Shown: positions 8,346 through 17,002, counted from the stretch's first letter. The stretch: 39,693 nt of DNA from Paramoeba atlantica (GCA_977017575.1 CDRNVI010000102.1:1-39693), one strand, 5' to 3'. Program-made: numbers and translations. Notes: generated by a model not told the origin, from the sequence alone.

Positions 8346-8658
8346 CTGACGGCTAGCTGAAACTGTCCCTCTTTGTCGCGGAAGTAGGGGACGCACTTCG
8401 CACTCTTCACCCCTCCCCGGCTCGCTCTCTTCGAGTGAGCTTTCTTCCCTCCCCGGCTCTCTCCTTCTCGTGCTTTCTTCTCCCGGGAGCTATGCGCCAT
8501 GGTGGCCTCCCTTGAGGACCACTGGGCGTGCTACAGCGGGAGGACACGTTGTATGCGTGTATAGGGGATGCGAACTTGCACCCCTCTCTCCCTACATGCT
8601 GTAGCGAGTGCGGCGGTAACGGACCTCCCCATGATGCATCATGATCCACGATAGACCA

Positions 8659-8735
8659 TCTGACAGCATGAACCCACGGCTTGACCGTGTTGCAGCATGA
8701 ACCATGGCTATACGTGCTGTAGCATGACCGATGGG
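8659..8735 (+). repeat. Three imperfect 26-30 bp tandem units
   Basis: The units share CAGCATGAACC/GTAGCATGACC and the ends GACCGTG/TATACGTG. They read GACAGCATGAACCCACGG, then TGCAGCATGAACCATGG, then TGTAGCATGACCGATGG. Confidence 0.5.
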
Positions 8736-8761
8736 CGTCTCGTCTCCTACCTCGCACTCCA

Positions 8762-8825
8762 CTCTCTGTGTGACACCCGTCGTATGCGGGTCATGCGCCG
8801 ATGTTATCGGCCGTCACACAGAGAG
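8762..8825. repeat. Three-way-junction-like inverted repeat
   Basis: CTCTCTGTGTGAC (8762-8774) pairs perfectly with GTCACACAGAGAG (8813-8825). The 38 nt between them hold two further hairpins, ACCCG..CGGGT and GCCGAT..ATCGGC. The whole could fold into a compact branched RNA or cruciform. Confidence 0.6.
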
Positions 8826-8860
8826 ACTTATCTCTGCGCCACGAGCGTATGATCACAACC

Positions 8861-8890
8861 ACATCCTCGCTCTGTGTCTCTCCTGCCCCA
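8861..8890 (-). mobile_element. Outer stub of M element copy 1, cut off by LINE insertion
   Basis: ACATCCTCGCTCTGTGTCTC and the bases after it match the outer end of the second M at 24443-24472. The matching sequence resumes at 13576 on the far side of the LINE. CTCCTGCCCCA (8880-8890) and CTCCTGACCCA (13576-13586) form an imperfect 11-bp target-site duplication. Confidence 0.65.
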
Positions 8891-8931
8891 ATCCAATCCA
8901 ATCCAATCCAAAAAGGCCGATATAAATCGGC
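8888..8931 (-). repeat. LINE 3' hairpin and pentanucleotide tail
   Basis: Read on the minus strand, GCCGAT-TTAT-ATCGGC forms a 6-bp hairpin at 8916-8931 and is followed by about five TTGGA units. Such simple-repeat tails are typical of LINE groups that do not use poly(A). Confidence 0.65.
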
Positions 8932-9094
8932 TAGAAACACTACTGTTTTGTATTTCGTGAGGACACTTTTCTCTTAGGTGAATCCTCCCTCTCAATACCC
9001 ACCGTTTCATGTAGCACCCTTGGTCCTTCATGATCTTTATTTTCTCCAACACCATGCCCCCCCAGTAATAAGTCCTCACTCTCTTCGGATGGTT

Positions 9095-9657
9095 TCACTC
9101 CGGAATCTCTAGGAAGTAATACACCTTTTTTGTGGATAGGTTCCACCCAGTATTTGATATCTTGCGTTTGTTAGCAATATTCTTACCGTTACTCTTGGGA
9201 TTATAAATTTCTCGCATTTGTGAAGGGTTTACGAGCTCCGTGGTATGGCTATTCAATGTCTTTTTCCTCTTTGTTTCCGGATAGGATGCCGCAAGTTTGC
9301 GAGAGCCAGCAAGTGCTAGCGCATCGGCTTTCTCGTTATGGACATTTCCATTGTGTGACTTCACCGTACCTACACAACATATAATATTTTTAGATTGTAG
9401 AGAACGGACCTGTAAATCTATGTCTTCTAGCAACTTTCCGTTTGGCACACTACCATACCCAATCACACGACGTCTGAGACGCATGTGGTGAAAAAAGTTC
9501 CAAACGTAGAATGAATCCGTATGTATCATGATGGCATCAATTCCTGGTGGGATTCTCTTGATCGCCTCATAAAAGGCTTCCGCTTCAGCTATCTCGGACG
9601 AAGGAGCCTCAAGTCGTAATGATATAAACTTGTCTTGTGTCCACTCTTGTCGGATTA
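9095..9657 (-). pseudogene. LINE RNase H domain, frameshifted from ORF2
   Basis: In the frame one base off ORF2, the stretch 9530-9657 reads RQEWTQDKFISLRLEAP, then SSEIAEAEAFYEA. It continues through IHTDSFYVWNF to VKSHNGNVHNEKADALALA (open from 9529 to 9095). These supply the Glu and two Asp residues of an RNase H site; the first Asp lies in HIYIDGSV at the end of ORF2 (residue 1158). One indel near 9660 therefore separates RNase H from RT. A second shift near 9125 probably cuts off a C-terminal tail, which stays open to 8940 in another frame (GVLLPRDSGVKPSEE). RNase H would remove RNA from the RNA:DNA hybrid during insertion. Confidence 0.8.
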
Positions 9658-12600
9658 CTAGGCTCCGCTTCTGTATTCTTGTTTAGTTTTAAGTAAGCGG
9701 ACAGACCCATCGATGTAAATGTGTACCTCTTTATCTTTGATGGGAAATGGTTCACTATCTTCTTCCAAAAACTGTAAATCATACAAGCTTTCTTTTTCGA
9801 TCGCGTCTTTGTAAAGGCTTTTCCATTTTGATGTTTTAACGCGAACGTAATCAGGGAGTGGTTCTAATATTTGTTGTAAATTTTCACAGAGTTTTTTCCA
9901 ATGAATGCGGTCTTGAGAGTACACCAGAGCTTCCTCCAGAGTTATCCCCAGATCTCTGATGCATGATTCAGCTGGTGACATGGAGCGCGACGTTTCCTTG
10001 CTTTTCCATTGTATAAGTTCTCTAAACATCGAGGAGTGTCGAAGAATATGTCCTACAAGCTTTGCGCGACTGAAACGGTGTATTGTTGAAAAGCGCGGTG
10101 TACCACAATAAAGAGATTCCAATGGGTAGCAGTGACCAAATTCATCCAGCTTTGCACATTGGCACGCGAATCTACGCATCATGTTTATTTCGACCTCAAT
10201 AGAGCGAATCATGGCATTAGGAATTGTTATTGAAGCTGCTCCAAATGTGAGTATGGGGTAAACGAGACAATTGAACAAGCGTAGTTTCGTATCTGCGTTC
10301 AATGGTGAATCCCAAATTCCTCGTAGTTTGCGGAACGCTGCCCACGTTAGTCGTAATCTATCTTTCACGGATGAGGAAGAATCGGCAGCGTCCTGCATGT
10401 TCCCAAGATACCGGTATTTATCGACATACAGGATTTTCCCAAAAGAAATAGTACGAAGATCGCGAGTTCCGCCAGGAATTTTTCCGAATGCCAACCAAGC
10501 AGTCTTAGTCTGACCAACGGCAATGTGTAGATTAGCCTGTTTTGCCTCATTTGCTGTTGATTCAATCATTTGAGAAAGTTCACGCTTTGTGGAAGCTATC
10601 AGGGCAATATCGTCAGCGTAATTAATGTCCCGCAACCTTACTTCCTTGATCCCCCTGCTTTTGGTTCCGCTGGTTTGAAGAACAATGCCTAAGGGTTTGT
10701 TGTCTAAGGCTCTATATAGAATACGGTCTACAACAAAGACGAAAAGATACGGAGCTAAAACATCACCCTGGAGAATTCCAGTTTCGATCGGAAAAGGATC
10801 CGTGTTCCCATTCGGCGTCCGAACAATTCCCATCAATCCAGTATATATAGACATAATTGTTCGAGTCAGAAGGGGCCCGACGTGAAAAGAATTTAATGCA
10901 GCTCTAATGGCTTGAAAGGAAACTGATGGGAAAGCCTTTGCGAAATCAAGAAAAGCCACAGCAATTCCTGATTTATCTCGTGATGCCCTAGTCTTTGTCT
11001 CGTTAAGCAATAGCTGCGCCCCTGCAGTAGATCGTTCGGGTCGAAATCCGTACTGACTATCCCTTAGCACTGGTTCAATGGAGGGTCGAATGCGCTGTAG
11101 AATCATACTATTCATAAGTTTCGCCACGCTGTTCACCAAGCATATGGGGCGCCAGTTAGAGATTTGAGAGAGATCACCCTTTTTCGGAATAGGAACCTGC
11201 AAAACATTCTTCCAAGAGTCCGGGGCAACCCCCGTTTCGCAAACATTATTAATAAGATCAAGGAGTGTGCTCCGCAATTCACTGTGTTCCACCATAATGC
11301 TTAGTACTTCAGCGGGTATTTCATCTATTCCCGGAGCTTTGTTTCGTGCCAGTCGTGCTACTCCATTCTGAAGCTCTTCCGTTGTAAAGATTTCATCGTT
11401 AATAGGAATGGAAGACTTTCTAACTTCGTCAAAGACAATGCTCGCATTGCCACGATCATCATTTCCTATGCTAGAAAAGAAGTCTCGAACCACTTTTAAG
11501 GTCTCATTCGTTGATGAAGTGTCAATACATAGGGTGTCACGATAGATTCCACATATCCTTCGTAACGTTCGCCAGGGGTTCGCCCTATTAGACCGAAGAC
11601 CCTTTTCTATTTCCGTGCACTCCAGAGAAATTTGCTCTTCAATAGTTTTCCCATGCAATTTAGCGATTTCTTTGAACTGTGCGGGTTTCCTACTTTGCAG
11701 AAAAATATCTCGAAATTTCATCGATCCGTTTGTCTCGCCTGAAGAGTGTACGTTGTCATATGTTACTGCTTCTTTTGTATCATCACTCTTACATATCTTG
11801 TTGCATACACTCTTCATAGTTTCAGAGAGATCACCCCACGTTACAACAGATTCCCGCTGGGTTGCCTCCCACACTTTTGTTTGGAAAGTGGCTCGTTTCG
11901 TGTCATCACGTAGTTTTATCCATGGTATCAAAGATGTGCCGCGAGTGCGCCCCTTCCACCATTTAATTTCTACATCTGCCATAACTACGCAATGTGTGGT
12001 TGGTATCGGTGCCTTTAAAACTTTATGCGCACATAAACTAGAAGAGAACCGATCCCCAACTAAAATATGATCAAGTTGCCTCGTCACTCTATCTCCTTCA
12101 TTTTTCCCTGACTTGAAATCGTCGCCTCCACTGATGGTTTCACTACTCTCTGCAACCTTTGATTTACAGTTATTGAACTTATCACTGGATCCCATCAAAT
12201 CCAAAGATGTATGGCCCTGAATTTTGATATCATCAGACGGTCTCTTTAAGCCTGATTTCCCACCTTTGAGCTCTACTCCTGTTTTCTTTCTACAAGGAAG
12301 TGTGCATGTCCATTTGCGTCGACTAGGGCATAGAGAATGTGCTGATTTGCATCCTATTGTTGCCATAAGACCTTCCAACTTGGAAACAGCAGGTGGGTCC
12401 ATTTTCTTATTGGTTATTAAGGTAAGGGGTGCGTTGAAGCCCCCCATGACCAACAAAGGTCGTCGCCCCACCTTTGTGCCAACCTCACGGCACGCCTTTG
12501 CCACATCCCCCAGAAAGGCCGCATGTGCGGTCTCTGAGGAGTCCCTCGTAGGGGCGTAAACATTAAATAGCGTACCCTTCCCTCCCTCAAGGGAATATTC

Positions 12601-13182
12601 AGCTCCCATAACCCTTCCACTCACCTTCCACACATTTCCTAGTATCCTTCGGCTAACGATAGCCATGCCGTTGTATGAATCCGCGCCTGTGGCAGACTGA
12701 AGGTATACATGAAACCTATGTCCCAAATATTCGACCTTCCTATAAATAATTCCATCCTCGTGAACATCCTTGGAAAATTTATACCTAGTTTCCTGTAAGC
12801 ACATAATGTCGGCCCCCTTTTCTATCATGAAAGAGAATACCTCACAAAGACGAGTGCATCTTCGAAAGGAAAACTCGTCTCCCCCCTCAAGCTTTAGTGT
12901 CGTCACGTTCAGTGTGCTCACGGTCGTGTTTCTCCTCTCAGCGGAACCTCTAGGATTCTCCAATTGGCGTCGAGCATGCATGCCACGCAATGCCCGTGGT
13001 TTATGAGGGCTGTGGCGGGCAGTTCTTCGGACCACTTTTTTAGGATGGCACACCTGCGCGGCACAGAGAACTACACCCGTAGAAGAAAAGGGGGGGAAAG
13101 GGAGAGTTGTGTGCGGACGCTCCTCGTACCGCACGCGGAATGCACCTGAACGACTTTCCGAGGAAAGCAATTCAGGATGCAC
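9658..13182 (-). CDS. LINE ORF2: APE endonuclease plus reverse transcriptase
   Basis: This is a 1174-residue open frame. The endonuclease domain (about 88-402) shows LNVTT (Asn 92), LQETR (Glu 131), NVYAPT (Tyr 209), GGFN where GDFN is expected (Gly 248 replaces the catalytic Asp), LDHILV (Asp 371) and THCVV (His 397). The RT domain (about 600-960) shows PIPKKGD 664-670, NWRPICLVN 676-684, GFRPERSTAGA from 712, FLDFAKAF (motif A, Asp 746), ILQGDVLAP (motif B) and NYADDIAL (motif C). So the RT site looks whole while the nickase probably does not. The first Asp of RNase H (residue 1158) is just before the stop. The frame opens with GTG rather than ATG, with an in-frame stop a few dozen bases upstream. 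Similarity to the LINE at 15148 runs to residue about 16, so coding really extends that far. The first internal ATG is residue 68. Confidence 0.9.
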   Translation of the reverse strand: MHPELLSSESRSGAFRVRYEERPHTTLPFPPFSSTGVVLCAAQVCHPKKVVRRTARHSPHKPRALRGMHARRQLENPRGSAERRNTTVSTLNVTTLKLEGGDEFSFRRCTRLCEVFSFMIEKGADIMCLQETRYKFSKDVHEDGIIYRKVEYLGHRFHVYLQSATGADSYNGMAIVSRRILGNVWKVSGRVMGAEYSLEGGKGTLFNVYAPTRDSSETAHAAFLGDVAKACREVGTKVGRRPLLVMGGFNAPLTLITNKKMDPPAVSKLEGLMATIGCKSAHSLCPSRRKWTCTLPCRKKTGVELKGGKSGLKRPSDDIKIQGHTSLDLMGSSDKFNNCKSKVAESSETISGGDDFKSGKNEGDRVTRQLDHILVGDRFSSSLCAHKVLKAPIPTTHCVVMADVEIKWWKGRTRGTSLIPWIKLRDDTKRATFQTKVWEATQRESVVTWGDLSETMKSVCNKICKSDDTKEAVTYDNVHSSGETNGSMKFRDIFLQSRKPAQFKEIAKLHGKTIEEQISLECTEIEKGLRSNRANPWRTLRRICGIYRDTLCIDTSSTNETLKVVRDFFSSIGNDDRGNASIVFDEVRKSSIPINDEIFTTEELQNGVARLARNKAPGIDEIPAEVLSIMVEHSELRSTLLDLINNVCETGVAPDSWKNVLQVPIPKKGDLSQISNWRPICLVNSVAKLMNSMILQRIRPSIEPVLRDSQYGFRPERSTAGAQLLLNETKTRASRDKSGIAVAFLDFAKAFPSVSFQAIRAALNSFHVGPLLTRTIMSIYTGLMGIVRTPNGNTDPFPIETGILQGDVLAPYLFVFVVDRILYRALDNKPLGIVLQTSGTKSRGIKEVRLRDINYADDIALIASTKRELSQMIESTANEAKQANLHIAVGQTKTAWLAFGKIPGGTRDLRTISFGKILYVDKYRYLGNMQDAADSSSSVKDRLRLTWAAFRKLRGIWDSPLNADTKLRLFNCLVYPILTFGAASITIPNAMIRSIEVEINMMRRFACQCAKLDEFGHCYPLESLYCGTPRFSTIHRFSRAKLVGHILRHSSMFRELIQWKSKETSRSMSPAESCIRDLGITLEEALVYSQDRIHWKKLCENLQQILEPLPDYVRVKTSKWKSLYKDAIEKESLYDLQFLEEDSEPFPIKDKEVHIYIDGSVRLLKTKQEYRSGA

Positions 13183-13227
13183 CCCTACAACACTCCACGA
13201 CCAAAGATAAAATTTGCTACAGGTCTC

Positions 13228-13416
13228 TTATCTCCATACAACACGAAGCGTTGACCCCAAGCGAGTAGTCTTACAGACTGCGCGCACCGCCCGCTGGCGG
13301 AGTTTAGCAAGCTCTTTCCCGACCGGAGGAAGGAAAACAACTCCCCGAACACGCTTGATCCGCAAAAGAGTTTCAACGGACTCTGTCCCCTTCTGCGTGC
13401 CGGAAGCATCCGCCAT
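13228..13416 (-). CDS. Short upstream LINE ORF (ORF1 remnant, 62 aa)
   Basis: An ATG at 13416 opens a basic 62-residue frame, MADASGTQKGTESVETLLRI and onward, ending in RVVWR and a stop about 45 bp before the ORF2 frame. Its C-terminal part (AKLRQRAVRAVCKTTRLG) resembles a frame just upstream of the second LINE (AKLRLRTVMRLCKILRPG at 14986-15039), which also ends shortly before that ORF2. That conservation between two diverged copies suggests a real ORF1 C-terminus. The N-terminal part may have been lost to the 18-bp repeats. Confidence 0.45.
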   Translation of the reverse strand: MADASGTQKGTESVETLLRIKRVRGVVFLPPVGKELAKLRQRAVRAVCKTTRLGSTLRVVWR

Positions 13417-13432
13417 ACTTTTTATAAACGAA

Positions 13433-13578
13433 TTATAAAAAATGTGTTCACTATAAAAAATGTATTCATTATAAAAAATGTGTTCATTATAAAAAATGTG
13501 TTCATTATAAAAAATGTGTTCATTATAAAAAAATGTGTTCATTATAAAAAATGTGTTCATTATAAAAAATGTGTTCTC
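13433..13578. repeat. Eight tandem 18-bp units
   Basis: The unit is TATAAAAAATGTGTTCAT, with two variants carrying a single substitution and one carrying an extra A. The array lies between the LINE ORF1 remnant and the right copy of the target-site duplication, so it appears to be part of the inserted LINE (its 5' end). Confidence 0.85.
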
Positions 13579-13799
13579 CTGACCCACCCTCTCTCTGAGA
13601 ATAGCTCTCTCTGAGAATAGTATGACCCTGCTCGTTTTTTTTTCTCTACATATATACAAAATGCAAACCGTGTTTTTGGTGGCCAGCTGGCCACTATTCG
13701 ACGAAGCACAAACCGTGTTTAGGGTGGCCAGCTGGCTACCCTTCCACAACATGGCCAGCTGGCCACTCTTCCACAACACTCTCCCACCCCCGTGGGACT

Positions 13800-14395
13800 C
13801 ACTCAGTGGACTCACTCAACGTGGGTCACTGCCCCACGTGGCAGTGCTCTGACTCTCTCACGTGCCACTGTAGGTACAGTGCCGATGCAGCCACTACCTT
13901 ACGTGGCAGTACTCTCACTCTCTCACGTGCTACTGCAGCTGCACTGCATCACTGCAGTCACTGCCTCACGTGGCATTGCCTCTCACTCTGCCACTGTATC
14001 TACACTGCAATCACTGCCTCACGTGGCAGTACACTTACTCTTTCACGTGCCACTGTATCTACACTGCAGTCGCTGCCTCACGTGACACTACTCTTACTCT
14101 CGCACGTGCCAATGCAGCTGCACTGCGATCACTGCCTCACGTGGCAGTACTCTCACTCTCTCACGTGCTACTGCAGCTACACTTCAGTCACTGCCTCACG
14201 TGGCACTACTCTTACTCTCTCACGTGCCACTGCAGATACACTGCATCACTGCAGTCACTGCCTCACATGGCAGTGCACTTACTCTCTCACGTGCCACTGC
14301 AGCTGCACTGCATCACTGTGCAATCACTGCCTCACGTGGCACTGCTCTCACTCTCTCAAGGGCCACTGTAGCTACACACTGTACCACTCGGACCT
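13800..14395. repeat. CACGTG-rich minisatellite, copy 1
   Basis: The units are about 59 or 67 bp, built on CACTGCCTCACGTGGCAGTA, then CTCTCACTCTCTCACGTGCT, then ACTGCAGCTACACTGCA; the long form adds CATCACTG. Each unit has up to two CACGTG hexamers and a CTGCAG. Around nine units are present. The absence of stops in several frames is a by-product of the repeat, not coding. Confidence 0.85.
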
Positions 14396-14546
14396 GCACA
14401 TTATTTTTCTCTCTATATATATACAAAATGCAAACCGTGTTTTTGGTGGCCAGCTGGCCACTTTTTTCAAAAAAAAAAAATCTGAGAAAAGAAATCGTTC
14501 CGAATTTGTTTTTTTCGCGATTTTGAGCATATAATTTTTTTTGTTC

Positions 14547-14884
14547 AAGAATGTCGATGCCGGGAATCGAACCGCGGACATCCAGCGTCAAAATGGAACC
14601 CCTTTACCAACTGGACTACTCAAAGGACTCTCCTTAGTCAACCAGTTTGTCGTATCGCAGACCTTTGCAGACGCACGTTTTTTTACCAAAAGTGTTCTAC
14701 AATTTGGGAAATGAGGTCGTTGTAGATGATTTTTCGAGTATTAAAGAGTTCATCTAATGAGCTACTGCTACGTTTTAAAATTTTGAAAAAACTCGATCTC
14801 TCGCTTCTTTGAGGGGCATTCATTCAAGTTTTGGAATTAACCTTAGTAAGCGAGTTAGATACTCCGTATCTCCCTCAATAAATC
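14547..14884 (-). mobile_element. S2 repeat, inverted copy inside M1
   Basis: This is collinear with 5608-5960 on the opposite strand, including exact B-box (14563-14573) and A-box (14607-14618) sequences. It contains the full segment that is deleted in the 26-kb copy. Confidence 0.8.
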
Positions 14885-14964
14885 TTACTCCATTATCTTG
14901 GTCCAACTAAGAAGCTCTCCGCGCGGAATCCATCCTCTCGCGTGCGATTTTTTTTTTTGGAACT

Positions 14965-15078
14965 TTGGATTTTGATGGACATGCTAAACTTCGCCTGCGT
15001 ACTGTGATGAGATTATGTAAAATTCTTCGTCCTGGCGACTGCATCGCGCTGTGCTGGCGATATGCGGGGGCTGCGTAG
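14965..15078 (+). pseudogene. LINE ORF1 C-terminal remnant
   Basis: The frame reads LDFDGHAKLRLRTVMRLCKI, continues to CWRYAGAA, and ends in TAG at 15076-15078. It aligns with the end of the short ORF at 13228-13416. It stops about 70 bp before the region homologous to the ORF2 start. Bases 14885-14964 before it show nothing recognisable beyond a T11 run. Confidence 0.4.
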
Positions 15079-15147
15079 TATCGGGTTTGGAGGGGGGATG
15101 TCACACATAGAAGTTATGGGTCTCTCTTTCAGCTAGGTCGCTGGCGG

Positions 15148-15930
15148 GTGAAATACTACCGGCGATCGGAAACGCTTCCTTTCACGCCGTATGACCCACG
15201 TATAGTGCTGTGTGGGGTGCGAATTCGGAAACCTCGACGTTCGAATACCCGAAAGAAAGTAAGTAAAAATATGGCACTGTGTGGCAAGCATGCTCTTCGC
15301 GACAACGACCCTGAAGGGTCTGCTGTGAGGAAGTATTTATCTATAGGAACTCTTAATACGACTTCGTTGAAACTTAAGGGCGACGACGTTTTCAGACTGA
15401 AAGCATCCTCCCGATTACATGAAACATTGCGATATATGGCTCAGAAAGATTTGCATGTTCTGGCTTTACAGGAAACAAGATTCTCTTTTACTTCTAGCGC
15501 CAGAGTTATGTCGGTCTATCGCAATATGAGAGGCGTCGTTCGTACACCGTACGGGCTAACGGAAGCTTTCCCCATCACGACAGGAATTCTACAGGGCGAC
15601 GTTCTCGCACCGTACCTCTTTGTTATGGTCCTGGATCGAATATTATTTAAGGCAATAGATTCAAAACCCCACGGCATCTTATTATCATCCAAGGGTAAGA
15701 GGAGCAGAGGGTTACTGGAAACGCGGCTCACTGATCTGAATTATGCTGACGATTTGCTCCTATTTGGGAGCGACAAGGAAGACTCATTTTTCATTCTCCT
15801 TCTGAAGCCTGCATGGGCGATATGGGGATCATGGTTAAACAAGCATTGGTCTATGCAGGGGATCGAAAATATTGGCAGACCCAAGTTGAGAATCTGCAAG
15901 CTAGCCTTGGGCGCAAGAAAACATACGTGA
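15148..15930 (+). pseudogene. Internally deleted LINE ORF2: endonuclease start fused to RT motifs B and C
   Basis: Residues 1-118 match the N-terminal end of the LINE ORF2 at 9658-13182 (VKYYRRSETLPFTPY, LNTTSLKLKGDD, LALQETRFSF). After SSARVMSVYRN the same frame continues in RT: GVVRTPYGLTEAFPITTGIL, QGDVLAPYLFV and LNYADDLLLFG. An in-frame deletion therefore removed about 640 residues, comprising the rest of the endonuclease and the RT fingers. After about base 15780 a second deletion joins the connection region in another frame, so the last 45 residues of this ORF are out-of-frame reading. The start codon is GTG; no upstream ATG is in frame. Confidence 0.8.
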
Positions 15931-16661
15931 GCTATCGGGGAAAAGGTTGGCATAAGGTTACCTCAACAGCACTTCGGGATACCAATTTATCGGATCTTCA
16001 GTATGCGGAGGAAGGCACCACGCCATTTGTAATCGACGAAGGTGCTTTACATATTTATTCTGGTGCATCGGTGAGTTCTGGGTTTATTGGGAAAATGGAG
16101 CTGGGAATGGTTGAAGTACAATGTGGGAAGGAAGTGTCAAGCTTTGCCATTTGCAAGGAAACTTTAGGCTGCGGCTCTCCGGAGAGGGCGGAACTATATG
16201 CGGCACTAACAGCCATACAAAGGGCACCCCAAGATAGGGAAAGAATCATACTGCATACGGATTCCTGGGTACTTTGGCATTTTGCAAATGCGATTAGAAA
16301 AAAGTATTATTTGATTGGTTTTGAAGGCCTTCCAAATAGCGATATATATTTGGATCTGGAACACGCTTTTCGAGGCTTAGAAGCGCGTAGTGTGCAGCTT
16401 TTTATTTTTAAGGTGAAAGGTCACTGCGGAAATATTTACAACGAGAAGTGCGATTTAATAGCCAAAGCAGCTCTTTCGCGCAACTCTTCGAAGAAAAAGC
16501 GCAAAACCTCCGCCGCGACAAGCGAAGGTCAAAATTCTGATCTCCTTTCCGAGCCTGGCATGCCAGAGGTAGCAAGGACCCCTAACACCAGTGCCAATTG
16601 CCGCCGCGGTAGTCTACGGGACGGGAATCAAACAGCCCAAACAAAGCGTCGCCCCCGCTAG
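15813..16661 (+). CDS. LINE connection region and RNase H domain (282 aa ORF)
   Basis: The frame opens within the LINE at MGDMGIMVKQALVYAGDRKY, which matches CIRDLGITLEEALVYSQD of the full LINE. RNase H follows: HIYSGASV (the usual first Asp, in HIYIDGS, is replaced), CGSPERAELYAALTAI (Glu), IILHTDSWVLW (Asp) and VKGHCGNIYNEKCDLIAKAA (final Asp). A basic tail with KKKRKTS follows and could be a nuclear signal. It is the 3' half of the deleted LINE beginning at 15148, joined out of frame. The changed first Asp argues against an active enzyme. Confidence 0.75.
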   Translation: MGDMGIMVKQALVYAGDRKYWQTQVENLQASLGRKKTYVSYRGKGWHKVTSTALRDTNLSDLQYAEEGTTPFVIDEGALHIYSGASVSSGFIGKMELGMVEVQCGKEVSSFAICKETLGCGSPERAELYAALTAIQRAPQDRERIILHTDSWVLWHFANAIRKKYYLIGFEGLPNSDIYLDLEHAFRGLEARSVQLFIFKVKGHCGNIYNEKCDLIAKAALSRNSSKKKRKTSAATSEGQNSDLLSEPGMPEVARTPNTSANCRRGSLRDGNQTAQTKRRPR

Positions 16662-16794
16662 AAACCACGAAATGCGGCCACCTACCAGGGCAAGCGAACA
16701 CTGAGCTGTATGCAGTGGGGAATGTATTGGGGGGAAATTTCCACTTGAAAAATAAGTTGTTCGAAAGTGATATGAGGAAATTTAAGAATGAATA
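16662..16794. other. LINE 3' flank, unassigned
   Basis: About 130 bp after the RNase H stop with no recognised feature; probably LINE 3' untranslated sequence. Confidence 0.3.
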
Positions 16795-16996
16795 CCCAGA
16801 TTGAAAGGGGCGAGGGAGATACGAAGCAACAGGCGTGGAAGATTACCACTGAAAAGAAACGGTATCTCCCTGCACGAAGTTTGTCTCCGAGCTAGCAAGC
16901 GCAAAGGCTTTTCTCGTGCGGAGAGATACCATTTCTTTTCAGTGGTAATCTGCCACGCCTGTTGCTTCGTATCTCCCTCGCCCCTTTCAATCTGGG
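16795..16996. repeat. Long palindrome with 83-bp arms
   Basis: The left arm 16795-16877 (CCCAGATTGAAAGGGGCGAG onward) is an almost exact reverse complement of 16914-16996, with a 36-nt loop. It could be a fold-back MITE or a structured LINE 3' end. No second copy is present in the window. Confidence 0.85.
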
Positions 16997-17002
16997 TTAT
17001 AC

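Larger units (their letters stand above)
8263..8860. other. GC-rich non-coding region with hairpins
   Basis: No gene is recognised. TTCCCTCCCCGGCTC-type sequence is repeated at about 8409 and 8444. The listed hairpins lie within this stretch. Confidence 0.5.
8880..13586 (-). mobile_element. Near-complete APE-type LINE with flanking duplication
   Basis: On the minus strand the element runs from 18-bp repeats (13433-13578), through a short upstream ORF (13228-13416) and a large ORF2 (9658-13182), to an RNase H region in another frame (9095-9657), a small hairpin (8916-8931) and a (TTGGA)n tail at 8888-8914. It is flanked by the 11-bp duplication above. The protein order of endonuclease, RT and RNase H is that of I-like LINE groups; the exact clade is not decided here. 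It probably cannot move now: the endonuclease has lost a catalytic Asp and RNase H is out of frame. Confidence 0.8.
13576..14884 (-). mobile_element. M element copy 1 (main part)
   Basis: From 13576 the sequence matches the second M (24462-26368) in order: CTCTCTCTGAGAATAG, ACCCTGCTCGTTTTT, palindromic GTGGCCAGCTGGCCAC blocks, a minisatellite, a second copy of the flanking repeat, AT-rich DNA, then inverted S2 ending CTCCCTCAATA. A segment of about 55 bp (CAAAATGCAAACCGTG to GGCCAGCTGGCCAC) occurs on both sides of the minisatellite, at about 13642-13696 and 14405-14461. Read on the minus strand, M is S2 with a minisatellite-bearing extension. Confidence 0.75.

Noticed and set aside
8887-8912. 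CCAAT-box promoter cluster
   Set aside because: The (CCAAT)n run is the reverse strand of the LINE (TTGGA)n tail.
9658-13182. LTR-type retroelement
   Set aside because: No long terminal repeats, integrase or aspartic protease; the APE endonuclease, the RT motifs and the simple-repeat tail are LINE features.
13806-14534. Long open frames across the minisatellites (up to 307 aa, repeated HCSHCLTWQ, LLSHVPLQLH)
   Set aside because: Open frames arise in several registers because the repeat unit lacks stops; 59/67-bp units also move the frame, so no single repeat protein is maintained.
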